Of a stretch of DNA of 5,314 nucleotides, positions 4,931-5,314 are shown piece by piece. Positions within the stretch are counted from its first letter, which is position 1. Each line of letters starts with the position of its first letter. Under the pieces are notes generated by a model that was not told the origin of the DNA, made no database searches, and saw only the letters and a program-made list of their open reading frames with translations. The translations under genes were made by a program, and so were the position numbers. The stretch is from Deltaproteobacteria bacterium (GTDB lineage: Bacteria; Desulfobacterota; UBA8473): NCBI GenBank assembly GCA_030621455.1, contig JAUXHQ010000163.1:1-5314 (forward strand), read 5' to 3'.

Positions 4931-5161
4931 ATGAATGAGTTCGAATACGAGATTACCAAACACGGAGCAGACGAGTTTTACCAGTTGGTCTATTTTTGCT
5001 CGGAGACTGGGGAGTGCGGCTTGGAACACGTCCCCTTGTGCCAAACGAGGATACTTGAGGAGATCTTAAACAAAAGGGGTAGTCAAGGCTGGGAGTTGAT
5101 ACAGGTCTCTTTTGGGAAAGACGGGGTCATGGCGTTCTGGAAGCGGAGTGTAGCGGATTGA
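4931..5161 (+). CDS. Small conserved-looking protein resembling DUF4177
   Basis: This 76-residue soluble protein has unknown function. The C-terminal half (about 40-72) carries the pattern ILxxxLNxRGSQGWELIQVS...G.MAFWKR. That pattern matches the G-W-E-L ... F-x-F-K-R architecture of DUF4177-type proteins: helix, then GWEL strand, then a final beta strand. The N-terminus MNEFEYEITKHGADEFYQL would form the first strand. Two cysteines (C23 in YFCSETGEC and C29) and C37 are present but not in a metal-site pattern. The start is fixed by a strong ribosome binding site. It is separated by 152 bases from the YyaL-like gene and stops just where a MazF-like remnant begins, so its 3' side borders decayed DNA. 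The family assignment is by motif resemblance only. Confidence 0.75.
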   Translation: MNEFEYEITKHGADEFYQLVYFCSETGECGLEHVPLCQTRILEEILNKRGSQGWELIQVSFGKDGVMAFWKRSVAD

Positions 5162-5305
5162 GGGAGCAGGTCTACTTAAGCCGTCAGTTATAAAGCACAT
5201 CTTTGCGACAGTAGAGAAAGGACTTGTTTTGAGTTGATTGGGAGGCTTGGAGAAGAAGATCGGCAAGCACTTCATGTGGCGTTGCAAGAGATCCTCGGTC
5301 GCTGA
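5160..5305 (+). pseudogene. C-terminal remnant of a MazF/PemK-type toxin, frameshifted
   Basis: Translation from 5160 reads IEGAG- removed 5' context then GLLKPSVIKHIFATVEKGLV (from 5169), ending LS-stop at TGA 5235-5237. In the next frame ELIGRLGEEDRQALHVALQE (from 5231) continues to TGA 5303-5305. Together they match the end of MazF/PemK endoribonucleases: A-G-L-x-K-P-S, then (F)AT(V/I)EK(G/S)LV, then a (K/R)x(I/L)GRL helix with a terminal amphipathic helix. One frameshift near 5229-5239 breaks the segment. The N-terminal two thirds, including the RNA-binding core, are absent: the stop of the preceding gene is at 5161 and an in-frame TAG lies at 5151-5153. No antitoxin mazE is seen. This is a dead fragment left by deletion or rearrangement. 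Confidence 0.72.
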
Positions 5306-5314
5306 TGCCTGTGT

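Noticed and set aside
4765..4959. Minus-strand 64-codon open frame with a hydrophobic central stretch
   Set aside because: It overlaps the strong ribosome binding site and start of the 76-residue gene and the end of the YyaL-like gene. It has no ribosome binding site of its own and no recognisable family.
1..5314. CRISPR array, tRNA or rRNA genes
   Set aside because: No regularly spaced direct repeats, no cloverleaf with a TTCGA-type T-loop and no ribosomal RNA core sequence were seen on either strand.

Overview
The window looks like an accessory, insertion-rich stretch of a bacterial chromosome. It has roughly balanced base composition, low gene density and several decayed genes. No marker allows a confident taxonomic call. 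The gene families seen are common in free-living and environmental bacteria, and the naming below rests on protein motifs only.

Left (1-994): a possible gene end at the window edge, an AT-rich spacer, then a well-formed type II toxin-antitoxin operon. It has a sigma70-type promoter, a VapB-like antitoxin and a VapC PIN-domain ribonuclease overlapping by ATGA.

Middle-left (995-1650): about 650 bases without a convincing intact gene. It holds a cluster of TGTCTC/GAGACA repeats and a minus-strand reading frame that is open for 107 codons apart from one TGA. A predicted stem-loop lies just before an ATG at 1651.

Centre (1651-2466), the main discovery: a 591-bp inserted element (1678-2268) splits a small zinc-ribbon gene. 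The element has imperfect 27-bp terminal inverted repeats (23/27 matching) and is flanked by a 6-bp direct repeat, CTTGAT. Removing the element and one copy of the repeat joins ATG 1651 in frame to the zinc-ribbon sequence and restores a 72-residue protein. Inside the element sits a REP-associated tyrosine transposase (RAYT) gene between two perfect 31-bp inverted copies of a palindromic REP-like unit. The transposase is cut short by the right-hand REP unit and has no tyrosine after its HxH motif, so it is probably inactive.

Right (2467-5314): a full-length YyaL/SPATA20-family protein (DUF255 thioredoxin-like domain plus six-hairpin glycosidase-like domain), then a small DUF4177-like protein with a strong ribosome binding site. 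Immediately after it lies a frameshifted C-terminal remnant of a MazF/PemK-type toxin. One intact and one broken toxin gene, plus the nested insertion, mark this as a region of repeated gain and decay. The genes show no common pathway apart from the VapB-VapC pair.
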